A DNA stretch of 42,378 bases. Origin: Clostridium liquoris. Its GTDB lineage: Bacteria > Bacillota > Clostridia > Clostridiales > Clostridiaceae. Numbering within the stretch: the first letter of the stretch is position 1; the number at the start of each line of letters is the position of its first letter. Below the pieces are notes generated by a model. That model searched no databases, had not been told where the DNA came from, and saw only the letters and a program-made list of their open reading frames with translations. The translations under genes were made by a program, and so were the position numbers. This document shows positions 1 to 9,007 of this stretch, in pieces. The stretch is taken from NCBI RefSeq assembly GCF_002995785.1, contig NZ_PVXO01000064.1, forward strand, positions 1 to 42,378. Direction: 5' to 3'.

Positions 1-291
1 TGTATAGTAATATCAACTTACATTATAATGGATTTTTTATGTATGTGGGAGATACTTTTTGTATCTCCTTTTAATTTTTTAAGCAGTAATTATTACTACT
101 TTTGCCTACTAAAATTATACTCTAAGTGTGGCATTGATGGAAGGAAAATAATGTGATACGTTGGAGACTTAATGAGGGAGTTCTTATTAAGAATGAAATT
201 AAGGGATTTATATGGCATTAAGTCTAAGTTAAGTTATGATTAAAACTGTTCTATTAGTACAAAACATATTTTTATATTAGCCATTGGGGTT
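1..291. other. Intergenic stretch without a gene
   Basis: Apart from the terminator at 48-80, I see no open frame with a ribosome site and no recognisable RNA here. The gene that the terminator serves would lie before the window. Confidence 0.5.
48..80 (+). terminator. Rho-independent terminator of a gene upstream of the window
   Basis: A perfect 8-bp stem GGAGATAC/GTATCTCC with a five-T loop is followed by a T-rich tail (ttttaatttttt). It lies in a gene-free stretch, so it probably ends a plus-strand transcript that starts before the window. Confidence 0.7.
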
Positions 292-816
292 CTATTCGGC
301 AGCTTGTGCATCTGCTTTAGTTTTATGAACTGTACCATATGGATGCTGAGGCGGTGCATAGATGGAGTACAATTTAATTGGCTTATTACCTGTATTGATT
401 AAATTGTGCCATTTACCAGCTGGTATGATGAAGATAAAATCATCATATACTTTTTTCTGAAAATCCAAATTATCTTTACTATTACCCATTTGAACAAGTC
501 CTTGACCTTCTTCAATACGTATGAATTGATCAAGATTAGGATGAACTTCTAAACCTATGTCTTCACCGACATTGATACTCATTAATGTAAGTTGTAAGTG
601 GTTTCCTGTCCATAGAGCTGTACGATAATTAGTATTTTGCTTGGCAGCCTCATTAATATTAACTACAAAGGGTTTGGGTCCATAATCTTTTAGCTGAATT
701 AAATTAGCTCTATACATTGGTGTATTAGGATATAAATATGATCTGTAAGAATTATACATATACATTGGTGTGTTCATGAAATAAGGGCAAGGGCATGTTT
801 TATAAGCATTATACAT
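292..816 (-). CDS. Cupin-domain protein, function unknown
   Basis: This encodes about 174 residues. The first ~35 residues are rich in Tyr, Met, Asn and Pro, with a CPCPYF segment, which resembles small spore-surface proteins more than an enzyme. Residues ~70-160 form a single cupin barrel: motif 1 is around GLEVHPNLDQFIRIEEG, with only one of the usual two metal-binding histidines, and motif 2 is PAGKWHNLINTG. Family members include phosphomannose-isomerase-like sugar or metal binders, but nothing here fixes the substrate. I chose the ATG at 816 because AAAGGA lies 9 nt upstream; an in-frame ATG at 834 sits before that ribosome site. The gene appears monocistronic. A spore-coat role is only a guess from the N-terminal composition. 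Confidence 0.8.
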   Translation of the reverse strand: MYNAYKTCPCPYFMNTPMYMYNSYRSYLYPNTPMYRANLIQLKDYGPKPFVVNINEAAKQNTNYRTALWTGNHLQLTLMSINVGEDIGLEVHPNLDQFIRIEEGQGLVQMGNSKDNLDFQKKVYDDFIFIIPAGKWHNLINTGNKPIKLYSIYAPPQHPYGTVHKTKADAQAAE

Positions 817-939
817 AGTATTCATTCCTTTCATAGACTTACAACATTATTATATGCTCTGTGTCTAGAGAATGTGCCTATAATACTTATTGATTAATAG
901 CAAAAAATTAGAATATAATATAGATAATTCAACTAAAAG

Positions 940-1206
940 TTGATACTATTTGTCTATATTATTCCATATAAGTGCAGTTGTCCGGATTCTGCAAGAATGT
1001 GCAAGCATATAGCAGCTGCCTTATATGGAATTGGTGCACGATTAGATGAAGATCCAATTTTATTCTTCAAGCTTAGAGACATTGACTTTCAAGAATTACT
1101 CAAAAAATCAATGGAAGAGAAAATGCAAAGTATGTTTAAAAATGCAGATAAGAAGAGTGAACGCATTATTGATGATGGAGATGTATTTGATTTATTTGGT
1201 GTATAA
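940..1206 (+). pseudogene. C-terminal remnant of a SWIM zinc-finger protein
   Basis: The frame reads CSCPDSARMCKHIAAALYG near its start, which is the SWIM zinc-finger signature CxC...CxH. It continues with a GARLDEDPILFFKLR segment typical of the region after the SWIM motif in bacterial SWIM proteins. Complete members have some 150-250 residues before the motif; here only about ten precede it, starting from a TTG with no ribosome site. I find no matching N-terminal coding in any frame between 835 and 940. The piece is best read as the 3' end of a gene whose front was deleted. The remaining reading frame is intact to its TAA and is followed by a terminator. Confidence 0.75.
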
Positions 1207-1248
1207 TACTGTATAAACAAAAAGGTACAGAAATATTTCATAAATAAT

Positions 1249-1293
1249 AAAGAAGGAAATCTCAACATGTGCTAAGACTGTCCTTCTTTTTTT
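1249..1293 (+). terminator. Terminator after the SWIM remnant
   Basis: The stem AAAGAAGGA/TCCTTCTTT (9 bp) encloses a loop of about 23 nt and runs into a tract of T. Confidence 0.65.
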
Positions 1294-1371
1294 GTTGCTA
1301 TTAATTATTATTTGATATAAAGTTACGTGTTACGTAAATTGTAATACCTAAATAAGTATCAAGTGTGAAAT

Positions 1372-1746
1372 TTAAAGCAGTTGTTTTGCTGATGTAACTG
1401 TTATTTCTAAGACTCTACTTAGGAATGGGTATTTTTCTTTCATTATATCAAATTCTGAACCAGATGTGAGGAATTTTGCTGTTCCTCCAACTTCAAAACC
1501 TGTTCCTTGGTAATTATTATATCCCATAACTTCTCTAGAACCTAGAGTAACTTTTACTTTGTTATTATGATTTACATCATTTTCAGTGCTATGCATTCCA
1601 GCAGCAGGGATTAAAATTCTTTCGTCTTCTGTTACAACTAGATAGGAGTTCCAAGTACAAGTTACATGTGCCTCATCCACACCCCATGATACAATTGAAA
1701 CTACACCTTCATGATTTAATACTTCATAAAATTTTTCTGTAATCAT
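1372..1746 (-). CDS. Pyridoxamine 5'-phosphate oxidase-family FMN-binding protein
   Basis: The 124-residue product has the compact split-barrel pattern of the PPOX/FMN-binding family: MITEKFYEVLNHEGVVSIVSW, then a central VTCTWNSYLVVTEDERILIPAAGMHSTE-like core and a C-terminal FDIMKEKYPFLSRVLEI helix. Such small members bind FMN and act as reductases or oxidative-stress proteins; the substrate is unknown. The start at 1746 is set by GAGGAGG 7 nt upstream; the longer frame that begins at 1764 starts inside that ribosome site. It is divergent from the Rrf2 regulator at 2019, which makes it a plausible target of that regulator (inference). Confidence 0.8.
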   Translation of the reverse strand: MITEKFYEVLNHEGVVSIVSWGVDEAHVTCTWNSYLVVTEDERILIPAAGMHSTENDVNHNNKVKVTLGSREVMGYNNYQGTGFEVGGTAKFLTSGSEFDIMKEKYPFLSRVLEITVTSAKQLL

Positions 1747-2018
1747 TTTATATTTCCTCCTCAAAATTTATTAAACAACACCATTAGAATTATGAAATAC
1801 ATATAATAGAATAATCAAATCCAAAGAAAATATGTATTGCATATATTGCAGACAACTGTTATCTACAATTATTATATAATTGCTTTTTTAAAAAGTCAAC
1901 AAAATAAATATATTATAGATAAATATTATACGTAATATTATTGCGCAGATATTGACTAACAAAAAATAATAAAGTATTATGTGGGAAGATTATATTGTTA
2001 GATAGGAGGATGATTTTA

Positions 2019-2522
2019 TTGCAATTTTCTATAGGAGTAGAATATGCATTACATTGTTTATTATATATGGTAGATATTCCGCCAGGAAAATCTGTTGGGA
2101 TTAAGGATCTAGCAACATATCAAGGAGTGTCAGAGACTTATCTATCAAAGGTATATACAAAATTAAGAAAATCATGTATTGTGAAGTCAATTCCAGGTGT
2201 TAATGGAGGATATGCGTTGGCACGTAATCCCGAAGACATAACATTTTGGGATATAATTGAAGCAGTAGAAGGAAGCTCCCCATTATTTCAATGTGTAGAA
2301 ATTAGGCAAAATGAGCTGTTGTTAGATAAAGATAACTTACCTGATACATATACGAAATGCCCTTGCTTAGTAAAAGCTGTAATGTGGGAAGCGGAAGAAC
2401 AGATGAGACAATATTTGAGGAATAAGACTTTGGCGTGGTTGCATGAGCAAGTAAGAAATAAGATTCCTGAAGAGCATAGCAAAGCAACCATTGAATGGTT
2501 TAATAATACTAAATCAAGGTAA
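2019..2522 (+). CDS. Rrf2-family transcriptional regulator
   Basis: The 167-residue product has an N-terminal winged helix of the Rrf2 type: QFSIGVEYALHCLLYM, then the recognition segment SETYLSKVYTKLRK and the wing VNGGYALAR. A long C-terminal helix follows. Cys residues near the middle (FQCVE, then KCPC) occupy roughly the place where IscR/NsrR relatives bind an Fe-S cluster, so redox or NO sensing is possible, but spacing alone does not prove a cluster. The TTG at 2019 is used because AGGAGG lies 8-9 nt upstream; the earlier TTG at 1995 has no ribosome site. The stop codon is also the first bases of repeat copy A. It is divergent from the PPOX flavoprotein gene. Confidence 0.85.
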   Translation: MQFSIGVEYALHCLLYMVDIPPGKSVGIKDLATYQGVSETYLSKVYTKLRKSCIVKSIPGVNGGYALARNPEDITFWDIIEAVEGSSPLFQCVEIRQNELLLDKDNLPDTYTKCPCLVKAVMWEAEEQMRQYLRNKTLAWLHEQVRNKIPEEHSKATIEWFNNTKSR

Positions 2523-2590
2523 GAACTAATAAGTAAAAAGTAAAGGTTTATTTCTTACCTCTTACTTGTCTACAAATTTCAATTTTCAGA
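2520..2590. repeat. MITE-like intergenic hairpin repeat, copy A (short form)
   Basis: The left end (aagaactaataagtaaaa) and right end (ttacttgtctacaaatttc) closely match the ends of copy B at 18518-18631. Copy A lacks about 43 nt of the centre present in copy B. The ends are imperfect inverted repeats, so the transcript can fold. The element begins on the stop codon of the Rrf2 gene. Confidence 0.65.
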
Positions 2591-2700
2591 GTAGGCATAT
2601 TATAGATATTTGTTCCACTAAATAATTTTCCACAGACTTTAGACAAATTTAGGTTGCATTTTTTACCATAAGGGTATATAATTAATTATTATAAATAAGA

Positions 2701-2796
2701 AAAGCTAGGGGTGCCGCAAGGCTGAGAAGGTAAAACCTAACCCTTGTACCTGAACTGGATAATACCAGCGTAGGAAAGCGCTATTTTAGTAGCTTA
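2701..2796 (+). ncRNA. TPP (thiamine pyrophosphate) riboswitch
   Basis: The aptamer core is plain: the ggggtgcc...ctgaga box, then acctgaactggataatac and cagcgtaggaa. Stem P1 pairs aagcta (2702-2707) with tagctt (2790-2795). It lies directly before thiT and is followed by a terminator at 2812-2846, so TPP binding should promote premature termination and lower thiamine uptake. Confidence 0.96.
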
Positions 2797-2811
2797 ATTT
2801 AAAGTAACTAA

Positions 2812-2846
2812 AAGACACTGTTTTCTACAGTGTCTTATTTTTTTTT
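2812..2846 (+). terminator. Riboswitch-controlled transcription terminator
   Basis: The stem AAGACACTG/CAGTGTCTT (9 bp, loop TTTTCTA) runs into a run of T just before the thiT ribosome site. It is the expression platform of the TPP riboswitch. Confidence 0.9.
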
Positions 2847-2860
2847 AAGGAGTGTGAAAA

Positions 2861-3511
2861 ATGAACATATTAAATTTCAAATTCAAATTACCAGAGGCGG
2901 GACAATCTTTAAATACAGTGTTTAGTGATCCAAAAATCTATATTACTTTAGCAATTATTTTGGCTTTAGCAGCACTATTTATAGTGGTTAAAAATGTTAA
3001 ATTAAATGCAAAAATAATAACAAATATTGCCATGGCGGTAGCTTTAGGCACAGTGCTTAAAATGTTTACCATTATGAAAATGCCTATGGGTGGTTCTGTT
3101 ACACTTGGAAGTATGATCCCAATAATATTAATTGCTTATATTTATGGACCTAGGATAGGATGTCTTTCAGGATTACTTTTTGGCATAACTGATTTGCTGC
3201 TTGGAGCATATGTTGTTCATCCAGCACAACTTATAATTGATTATATTCTTGCATTTTCAGCTTTAGGTGTAGCAGGTTTCTTTAAAGAAAATATAACAAT
3301 AGGTACATTAGCTGCAATAGGTTTAAGATTTTTATGCCATGTAGTTTCTGGTGTAATATTTTTCTCGCAATATGCAAATGGTCAAAATGCTATTGTGTAT
3401 TCAATAATGTATAATGGAACATATTTATTACCAGAGGCAATAATTTCTGTAATAGTATTAAAAATTATACCTGTTGCAAGAGTTAAAAAAGAAATAGCTA
3501 AAACTGTATAA
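2861..3511 (+). CDS. thiT: ECF transporter thiamine-binding S component ThiT
   Basis: This is a 216-residue membrane protein with about six hydrophobic helices. It is the substrate-binding S subunit of an energy-coupling factor transporter, which docks on the shared EcfAA'T module to import thiamine. The central region (MPMGGSVTLGSMIPI, then YGPRIGCLSGLLFGITDLLLG and HPAQLIIDYILAF) is the characteristic ThiT stretch whose residues line the thiamine pocket. The TPP riboswitch and attenuator immediately upstream independently support thiamine as the ligand. Start: ATG at 2861 after AAGGAGTG. The EcfA/T genes are not in this window, as is usual for group II ECF systems. Confidence 0.93.
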   Translation: MNILNFKFKLPEAGQSLNTVFSDPKIYITLAIILALAALFIVVKNVKLNAKIITNIAMAVALGTVLKMFTIMKMPMGGSVTLGSMIPIILIAYIYGPRIGCLSGLLFGITDLLLGAYVVHPAQLIIDYILAFSALGVAGFFKENITIGTLAAIGLRFLCHVVSGVIFFSQYANGQNAIVYSIMYNGTYLLPEAIISVIVLKIIPVARVKKEIAKTV

Positions 3512-3557
3512 AAATGAAAAAGTAAAATGTAGTATTTATGCAAGGCTTACGCAAATT

Positions 3558-3584
3558 AAGCATCTCAATTTGGGGTGCTTTTTT
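3558..3584. terminator. Terminator between convergent thiT and the MerR gene
   Basis: Stem AAGCATC/GGTGCTT (one G-T pair) runs into six T on the plus strand and overlaps the stop codon of the MerR gene. It probably ends thiT transcription. Confidence 0.55.
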
Positions 3585-4401
3585 CAATTGCTACAGTAAT
3601 TTGTGTAATATAATCACTTTCATTTTTAACAGCAACTTCATCTAATAGGTATTCCTCATAGGCGAATTCACCTATATGAAAGTGTTTTTCTTCTAAGAAT
3701 TTTAAAAGCCTTTCATAGGTTATGCTTAATGTTTCATAACTTCCATGGTGATAAGCAATAGCATACATACCCTTTGGTTTCACAAACATTGAAGGGACTT
3801 TTCGCTCTTTATTTGTTTTCACAAAGAAATAAGAATAATTGCTGTAATTGTTTTTTAACATATTTTCCTTGCTAAGCATGGCACCTGCAAAAGAGGTATC
3901 CATAGATTGTGTACTGTTTATAAAGCTTGTAAAATCTAACATAAATTGAATATAATTTTTAGTATCTTCCTCTGTTAGTAAAGCGCTTCGAATGAGATAT
4001 TCCTCTTCCTGTTCTTCAATTGTTATTTCATCACAATTTACATGTGTGCCCTTATTAGTAAAGACAATTGTTTCCTCTAGTAAGTGCTTAATTTGATTTA
4101 GTTTTTCAATTTCATTATCAACCTCTGCAATTTTTTGTGTTGATAAATCAATGAGCCGCTCTGGAGTTCTTTCGTCAAGATATGATTTCATCTCTTTTAA
4201 TGGAACATTTAACTCCTTTAATATGGATATAATAGAGAAAACATCTAACTGTCTATAGGAATAATAACGATACCCGTTTTTATCTGTAATGGCAGGACAA
4301 AACAGTCCAATGTCATCATAGTGAAAAAGGGTTCTTTTATTTACTCCGCAAAGTTTTGCGAATTTTCCTGTTGTAAAGTATTTCTGCAAATCTTTTCTCA
4401 T
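3565..4401 (-). CDS. MerR-family regulator with GyrI-like ligand-binding domain
   Basis: This 278-residue protein has an N-terminal MerR winged helix (residues ~9-75: FTTGKFAKLCGVNKRTLFHYDDIGLFCP, then NGYRYYSYRQLDVF). A dimerising coiled coil spans ~80-120. Residues ~130-275 look like a GyrI/BmrR-type multidrug-binding domain (MYAIAYHHGSYETLSITYERLLKFLEE, then EYLLDEVAVKNESDYITQI). BmrR-like members sense hydrophobic cations and activate exporters. The gene is divergent from the two-gene ABC exporter at 4487-8088, whose promoter at 4418-4448 has the 19-bp spacer expected for MerR-type activation. Drug-responsive control of that exporter is therefore a strong inference. Confidence 0.9.
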   Translation of the reverse strand: MRKDLQKYFTTGKFAKLCGVNKRTLFHYDDIGLFCPAITDKNGYRYYSYRQLDVFSIISILKELNVPLKEMKSYLDERTPERLIDLSTQKIAEVDNEIEKLNQIKHLLEETIVFTNKGTHVNCDEITIEEQEEEYLIRSALLTEEDTKNYIQFMLDFTSFINSTQSMDTSFAGAMLSKENMLKNNYSNYSYFFVKTNKERKVPSMFVKPKGMYAIAYHHGSYETLSITYERLLKFLEEKHFHIGEFAYEEYLLDEVAVKNESDYITQITVAIEKSTPN

Positions 4402-4417
4402 AATTCAATATCTCCTC

Positions 4418-4448
4418 TTGACTATCTGGTTACGTTATACATTATTAT
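4418..4448 (+). promoter_or_regulatory. MerR-type promoter of the ABC exporter operon
   Basis: TTGACT (4418-4423) and TATTAT (4443-4448) are separated by 19 bp, not 17, the hallmark of promoters twisted into activity by MerR regulators. The spacer holds the quasi-dyad ggttacgttatac. It lies between the divergent MerR gene and the exporter. Confidence 0.6.
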
Positions 4449-4486
4449 AAAATAAGTGATACACAAATTCAAGTAAGGAGAATTCT

Positions 4487-6214
4487 ATGTTAAGATTATT
4501 ACGTTTTTTAAAACCATATAAAAAAGAAGTTGCAGCCATAGTATTTTTTACATTTTTACAAACTCTGAGTATATTATATATTCCAACACTCACTGCTGAA
4601 ATTGTAAATAATGGAGTTACAAAAGGAGATATACATTATATTTTCAAGGCAGGATTATTTATGCTGCTGGTGTCGGCGATAGCAGGAGTAACAGCTATAT
4701 TGTGTTCTTGGTTGTCAGCAAATATGGCCTCTGGGTTTGCCAGGGATATTAGAGAGGCCATGTTTGAAAAAGCACAAGCCTTTTCCATGAATGATTTAAA
4801 TAAAATAAGCACAGATTCAATGATTACAAGAACCACCAGCGATGTCACCTTAATTGGACAAATGACTGTTATGTTTATGCAAATGTTGTTGCCAGCACCC
4901 ATTATGTCCATAGCTGGACTGTGGCTGGCTTTCTCTACGGATAAGGTAATTTCATTAATTATTCTAGCAACAATGATCATATTTTTGCTCATTGCTTTTT
5001 TCCTTGGAAAAAAGATTATACCTTTGTATAAGCTGGTTCAAGTTAAAATGGATAATATCAATAGTATTCTTCGAGAAATTGTTACCGGCGTTCGTGTCAT
5101 TCGAGCATTTAATCGTGAGAAGTATGAAAAAGGCAGAATTGATGCTGCTGCCTCTGATTATGCGGACAATGCCATTAAAATAAATAAGATGATTGCTGTT
5201 CTGCTTCCAGTGGTTATGTTCATTATCAACATGGGAGTTATCTGTATTCTATGGATTGGTGCGAAAAGGGCAGCAGCTGGAGATATGCAGATTGGTGATA
5301 TTATGGCTATGATTGAATACTGTTTTCTGATTTTGATTTTTCTTATTATGGGCATCATGATGTTTATGTATATTCCTCGTGCACAAGCATGTGCTGATAG
5401 AATCAATGAGGTACTTTCCATCACTCCTGAAATTTTGGATGGTGAGGTAAAAAATCAAGAAATAAAAGAGAAAGCCCATGTTGAATTTCGCAATGTTACA
5501 TTCCAATATCAAAATGCAGAGGAACCTGTACTGGACAATTTGAATTTTCAGTCAAAGTCAGGAGAAGTCACTGCAATCATAGGAGGAACTGGGTCAGGAA
5601 AATCTACAGTAGCAAATTTGATTCCGCGTTTTTTTGAAATTCAAAGTGGTAGTATTCTGGTGGATGGTATTGACATAAGGAATCTGCCCCAAAAAGAACT
5701 TCGTGATAAGATTGGATTTGTTCCTCAAAAAGCGTTCCTTTTTAGCGGCACAATAGCTGAAAATATTAGATATGGGAAAAAGGATGCAACCCAGGAGGAA
5801 ATAGAGCATGCTGCACAAATAGCACAGGCACATGATTTTATTATGAATATGAAGCATGGGTATGACTCCTATGTTGCACAGGGAGGAAACAATCTATCAG
5901 GGGGTCAAAAGCAGCGTTTGGCAATTGCAAGGGCGCTGATTCGCAAACCGGAAATATATATTTTCGACGACAGTTTTTCAGCACTGGACTTTAAAACAGA
6001 TGCAATGCTTCGAAGAGCACTGAAAGGGGAAATTGGAGGCTCAACTATGATAATTGTGGCACAGCGCATCACTTCTATTATGGATGCGGATAGAATTATT
6101 GTGCTGGATGATGGAAAAATCGTGGGCAGCGGTACCCATGGTCAGCTGATGAAAAGCTGTGAGGTTTATGGCCAAATTGCAGCTTCCCAGCTTAGCGAAG
6201 CCGAATTAGCTTAA
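4487..6214 (+). CDS. ABC exporter half-transporter, degenerate-site subunit (BmrC-like)
   Basis: The 575-residue product has six transmembrane helices (residues ~1-310) fused to an ATPase domain. Walker A is GGTGSGKS near residue 366, the signature is the canonical LSGGQ, and Walker B is IYIFDDSFSALD. In Walker B an Asp replaces the catalytic Glu, so this subunit's own Walker site should be poorly hydrolytic. This matches the degenerate partner of heterodimeric exporters such as BmrC/BmrD, TM287/288 and LmrCD. Start: ATG after AAGGAG. The stop is 20 nt before the partner's start. Likely role: efflux of drugs or lipophilic compounds, induced by the adjacent MerR regulator. Confidence 0.92.
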   Translation: MLRLLRFLKPYKKEVAAIVFFTFLQTLSILYIPTLTAEIVNNGVTKGDIHYIFKAGLFMLLVSAIAGVTAILCSWLSANMASGFARDIREAMFEKAQAFSMNDLNKISTDSMITRTTSDVTLIGQMTVMFMQMLLPAPIMSIAGLWLAFSTDKVISLIILATMIIFLLIAFFLGKKIIPLYKLVQVKMDNINSILREIVTGVRVIRAFNREKYEKGRIDAAASDYADNAIKINKMIAVLLPVVMFIINMGVICILWIGAKRAAAGDMQIGDIMAMIEYCFLILIFLIMGIMMFMYIPRAQACADRINEVLSITPEILDGEVKNQEIKEKAHVEFRNVTFQYQNAEEPVLDNLNFQSKSGEVTAIIGGTGSGKSTVANLIPRFFEIQSGSILVDGIDIRNLPQKELRDKIGFVPQKAFLFSGTIAENIRYGKKDATQEEIEHAAQIAQAHDFIMNMKHGYDSYVAQGGNNLSGGQKQRLAIARALIRKPEIYIFDDSFSALDFKTDAMLRRALKGEIGGSTMIIVAQRITSIMDADRIIVLDDGKIVGSGTHGQLMKSCEVYGQIAASQLSEAELA

Positions 6215-6234
6215 ATAATAATGGAGGTAACCAT

Positions 6235-8088
6235 ATGGACGAGAATGCAAATGAAGAGATAAAAACAACGGATGATACATCAGTTGAAAGAGCTAAAAAT
6301 GCCAAAGCAGTTACTAAACGTTTAATAAGAATTTTAGGAAAACAGAAGCTGAAATTTTTAGCAATTTTAATTTCAGTTCTTATAAGTTCTTCTCTTATAA
6401 TTGCTGAGCCTTTGGTCATAGGAAAAGCCATTGACAAGCTCTACAATGGCATAAAAGCATCTATAGCAACGGGAGTTAAATTTCATGTGAATATCAGTAC
6501 AATGGGAGAAATAACTGGCCTTCTGCTTTTGATTTACATTGCTACTTCATTGTTTAAATACTTTGAGCAATATATGATGGCAGGGGTATCTCAAACCCTT
6601 ACATTAGGCTTGCGTAAGGAATTGAGTGATAAGCTTAACCGTTTGCCCTTGAAATATTATGATTCCCATAAAAAAGGTGATATATTAAGCCGTGCCACAA
6701 ATGATCTAGAAAGAGTAGCAGATAGTTTGCAGGAAGGTTTAATGCAGCTTATTACATCTGTAGTCACTATGACACTTGCAGTTATTGCCATGGTGACAAT
6801 AAGCCCTATGCTTACACTGATTATAGCTGTAACGCTTATGGTGTCAATGCTTGCAACAACTAAGTTTGCCAATAAAATTGAGGGCTATTTTGCAAATAAT
6901 CAGGAAACTCTGGGTGAACTAAATGGCTTCATTGAAGAAACATTCACAGGACAGTTGGTAATTAAAGCTTTCAGCAAAGAAGAGGATGCGTTGCAGGATT
7001 TTAAAGAAGTTAACCAGAGGATTTATGATGCAAGCAGGAAAGCTGAATTTTACGCTTATGCCATAGAGCCATTTATTAGATTTTTGGGGAAAATAGGCTA
7101 TGTTATTGTTGCCGTTATTGGCGGTGTTTTCGCCGTAAATGGAACATTGACATTAGGAAATATTCAAGCTTTCCTTCAGTATGTGGATCAATGCTCAGAG
7201 CCAATGACTCAAATTTCATATATACTGAATATGCTTCAGTCTGCTGTGGCATCTGCAGAACGTGTCTTTGAAATATTAGATGAGGAGGAAGAAGCTCCGG
7301 AAGAGTTAGTTTGTAAAAATATTGATAATCCTAGGGGTGAGGTTGCATTTGAACATGTGAAATTTGGCTATAGTGATAATGCTATTTTGATGAATGACAT
7401 TAATCTCAATTTAAGTGCAGGAAGCACGATTGCCATTGTAGGACCAACAGGAGCCGGAAAAACCACTCTTGTGAATCTGTTAATGCGATTCTATGAAATT
7501 CAGGGTGGAAGAATCACCATTGATGGGGTGGATATTAAAGAAATGAGCCGAAGTTCATTGAGGACAATGTTTGGAATGGTGCTGCAGGATACCTGGATTT
7601 TTCATGGAAGTATACAAGAGAATATTGCATACAGTCGTATGGATGCTAGTTTAGATGATGTTATTCTTGCTGCCAAGGCTGCCCATGCGGATCATTTTAT
7701 CCGAACACTGCCTGAGGGTTATAAAACAATTTTGGAAGCGGATGGTTCCAATGTGTCTCAGGGGCAAAAACAGCTTCTCACAATTGCCAGGGCAATACTT
7801 GCGGATCCTACTATTCTGATTTTGGATGAAGCCACTTCCAGCGTGGATACAAGAACCGAGGCAGAAATTCAAAAGGCAATGAGCAACTTGATGAAAGGTA
7901 GGACAAGTTTTGTTATTGCCCATAGATTGTCTACCATTCGTGACGCAGATTTGATTTTGGTAATGCAAAATGGAACAATCATTGAGCAGGGAAAGCATCA
8001 GGAGCTTCTTAATAAAAAAGGATTTTATGAAAAACTTTATAATAGCCAATTTGCAAATAGTGCAGCAGAAGAAGTAAAAGCTCTATAA
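6235..8088 (+). CDS. ABC exporter half-transporter, catalytic-site subunit (BmrD-like)
   Basis: The 617-residue product has about 40 polar residues before the first helix, a six-helix membrane domain and an ATPase domain. Walker A is GPTGAGKT near residue 403, and Walker B is LILDEATSSVD with the catalytic Glu intact. Its signature motif is the degenerate VSQGQ instead of LSGGQ. This is the exact complement of the upstream subunit: the canonical LSGGQ of subunit 1 faces the intact Walker B here, giving one competent and one degenerate ATP site. The two genes form an operon ended by the terminator at 8101-8137. Confidence 0.92.
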   Translation: MDENANEEIKTTDDTSVERAKNAKAVTKRLIRILGKQKLKFLAILISVLISSSLIIAEPLVIGKAIDKLYNGIKASIATGVKFHVNISTMGEITGLLLLIYIATSLFKYFEQYMMAGVSQTLTLGLRKELSDKLNRLPLKYYDSHKKGDILSRATNDLERVADSLQEGLMQLITSVVTMTLAVIAMVTISPMLTLIIAVTLMVSMLATTKFANKIEGYFANNQETLGELNGFIEETFTGQLVIKAFSKEEDALQDFKEVNQRIYDASRKAEFYAYAIEPFIRFLGKIGYVIVAVIGGVFAVNGTLTLGNIQAFLQYVDQCSEPMTQISYILNMLQSAVASAERVFEILDEEEEAPEELVCKNIDNPRGEVAFEHVKFGYSDNAILMNDINLNLSAGSTIAIVGPTGAGKTTLVNLLMRFYEIQGGRITIDGVDIKEMSRSSLRTMFGMVLQDTWIFHGSIQENIAYSRMDASLDDVILAAKAAHADHFIRTLPEGYKTILEADGSNVSQGQKQLLTIARAILADPTILILDEATSSVDTRTEAEIQKAMSNLMKGRTSFVIAHRLSTIRDADLILVMQNGTIIEQGKHQELLNKKGFYEKLYNSQFANSAAEEVKAL

Positions 8089-8100
8089 TATAAGGCAATA

Positions 8101-8137
8101 CCCGCCAACAAAAAGTGTGAGTTTGGCGGGTTTTTTT
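8101..8137 (+). terminator. Terminator of the ABC exporter operon
   Basis: GC-rich stem CCCGCCAA/TTGGCGGG followed by seven T, 12 nt after the exporter stop codon. Confidence 0.92.
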
Positions 8138-8160
8138 GTGCTGTAACAGTTAGTGAGAGG

Positions 8161-8188
8161 GAAAGGAGTGTTGGCACTCCTTTCTTTT
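8161..8188 (+). terminator. Second hairpin terminator
   Basis: A perfect 10-bp stem GAAAGGAGTG/CACTCCTTTC with loop ttgg and a short T tract. It may be a back-up terminator for the exporter operon or part of the convergent gene's 3' end. Confidence 0.6.
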
Positions 8189-8229
8189 GTGGCATAAGAA
8201 CATAAGAAATTAATTATACTTTCATTCTA

Positions 8230-8988
8230 TCAGTGAACAGTTTTTCTGATAATACATGTTTGCAGATAATATAAAGTCATACTTATTGTTAGTGCAACTA
8301 CTATATATCCAATATTAATTACACCATTAAGATTATAAACATTTGTTGTAACTTCCTCATTAAACCATACACTGTGACCAGCAGCGAATAAAAGTGATGA
8401 GTGTTGTATTACACTTAATGCAAATAATATCCTCTTGTATTTATTAGAAATATTATGCAAAGTAAAAATCAATAGACTATAGACAATGCAGATTGCCATT
8501 AGTAAAATAAATAACCTATTAATTTTGTTTTGTAATACTAATAACCCTTCATTATTTAGTGTATATTTCATACCAACTTTAATATATATTTGGTAGTATA
8601 TAATAACTAATGAACTTAATATTGTAATTACTATACCCACATGAAAATAAGGAGATACTTTAGCATTATTCTTCTTTGATTTTAAAAATATAAACAAGTT
8701 AACAAATGTATAAAATATTACTGCCATTAATGTATAGTAAAATTGAATTTCTAAAATAAAATTTTTATTTTTTATTAAAATCATAGGAACACTAATCAAA
8801 TTTACAAATATAGAAGCTGTTATACCTGTTGTTAAAATAAATTGTTGGCAAGAAGCTTGCATACCAGAAAAATTCAATGGCATTTCAGGATATTGATGTT
8901 GACTTAATAGATTACTATATTTTGTATCATAAAGACAAAATATACAGAATGAAATGAATATAAATATCATTGATACCAATTGCATCAT
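8230..8988 (-). CDS. Integral membrane protein, unknown family
   Basis: This is a 252-residue protein with about seven hydrophobic segments: residues ~1-20, 50-72, 80-102, 115-137, 158-180, 185-207 and 220-242. I recognise no motif. A loop after the first helix carries CQQ and the later part has HSSLLFAAGHSVWFNEE, whose His residues lie near the membrane face. Start: two adjacent ATG codons at the 5' end with only a weak ribosome site. It is followed by no gene on its strand and is flanked by terminator hairpins on one side and repeat copy C on the other, so it seems a single-gene unit. Confidence 0.7.
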   Translation of the reverse strand: MMQLVSMIFIFISFCIFCLYDTKYSNLLSQHQYPEMPLNFSGMQASCQQFILTTGITASIFVNLISVPMILIKNKNFILEIQFYYTLMAVIFYTFVNLFIFLKSKKNNAKVSPYFHVGIVITILSSLVIIYYQIYIKVGMKYTLNNEGLLVLQNKINRLFILLMAICIVYSLLIFTLHNISNKYKRILFALSVIQHSSLLFAAGHSVWFNEEVTTNVYNLNGVINIGYIVVALTISMTLYYLQTCIIRKTVH

Positions 8989-9007
8989 ATAAAACCTAGT
9001 TAAACTT

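Noticed and set aside
4636-8049. Several open frames on the strand opposite the ABC exporter genes
   Set aside because: They lie wholly inside two well-supported transporter genes, show no family features and have no ribosome sites.
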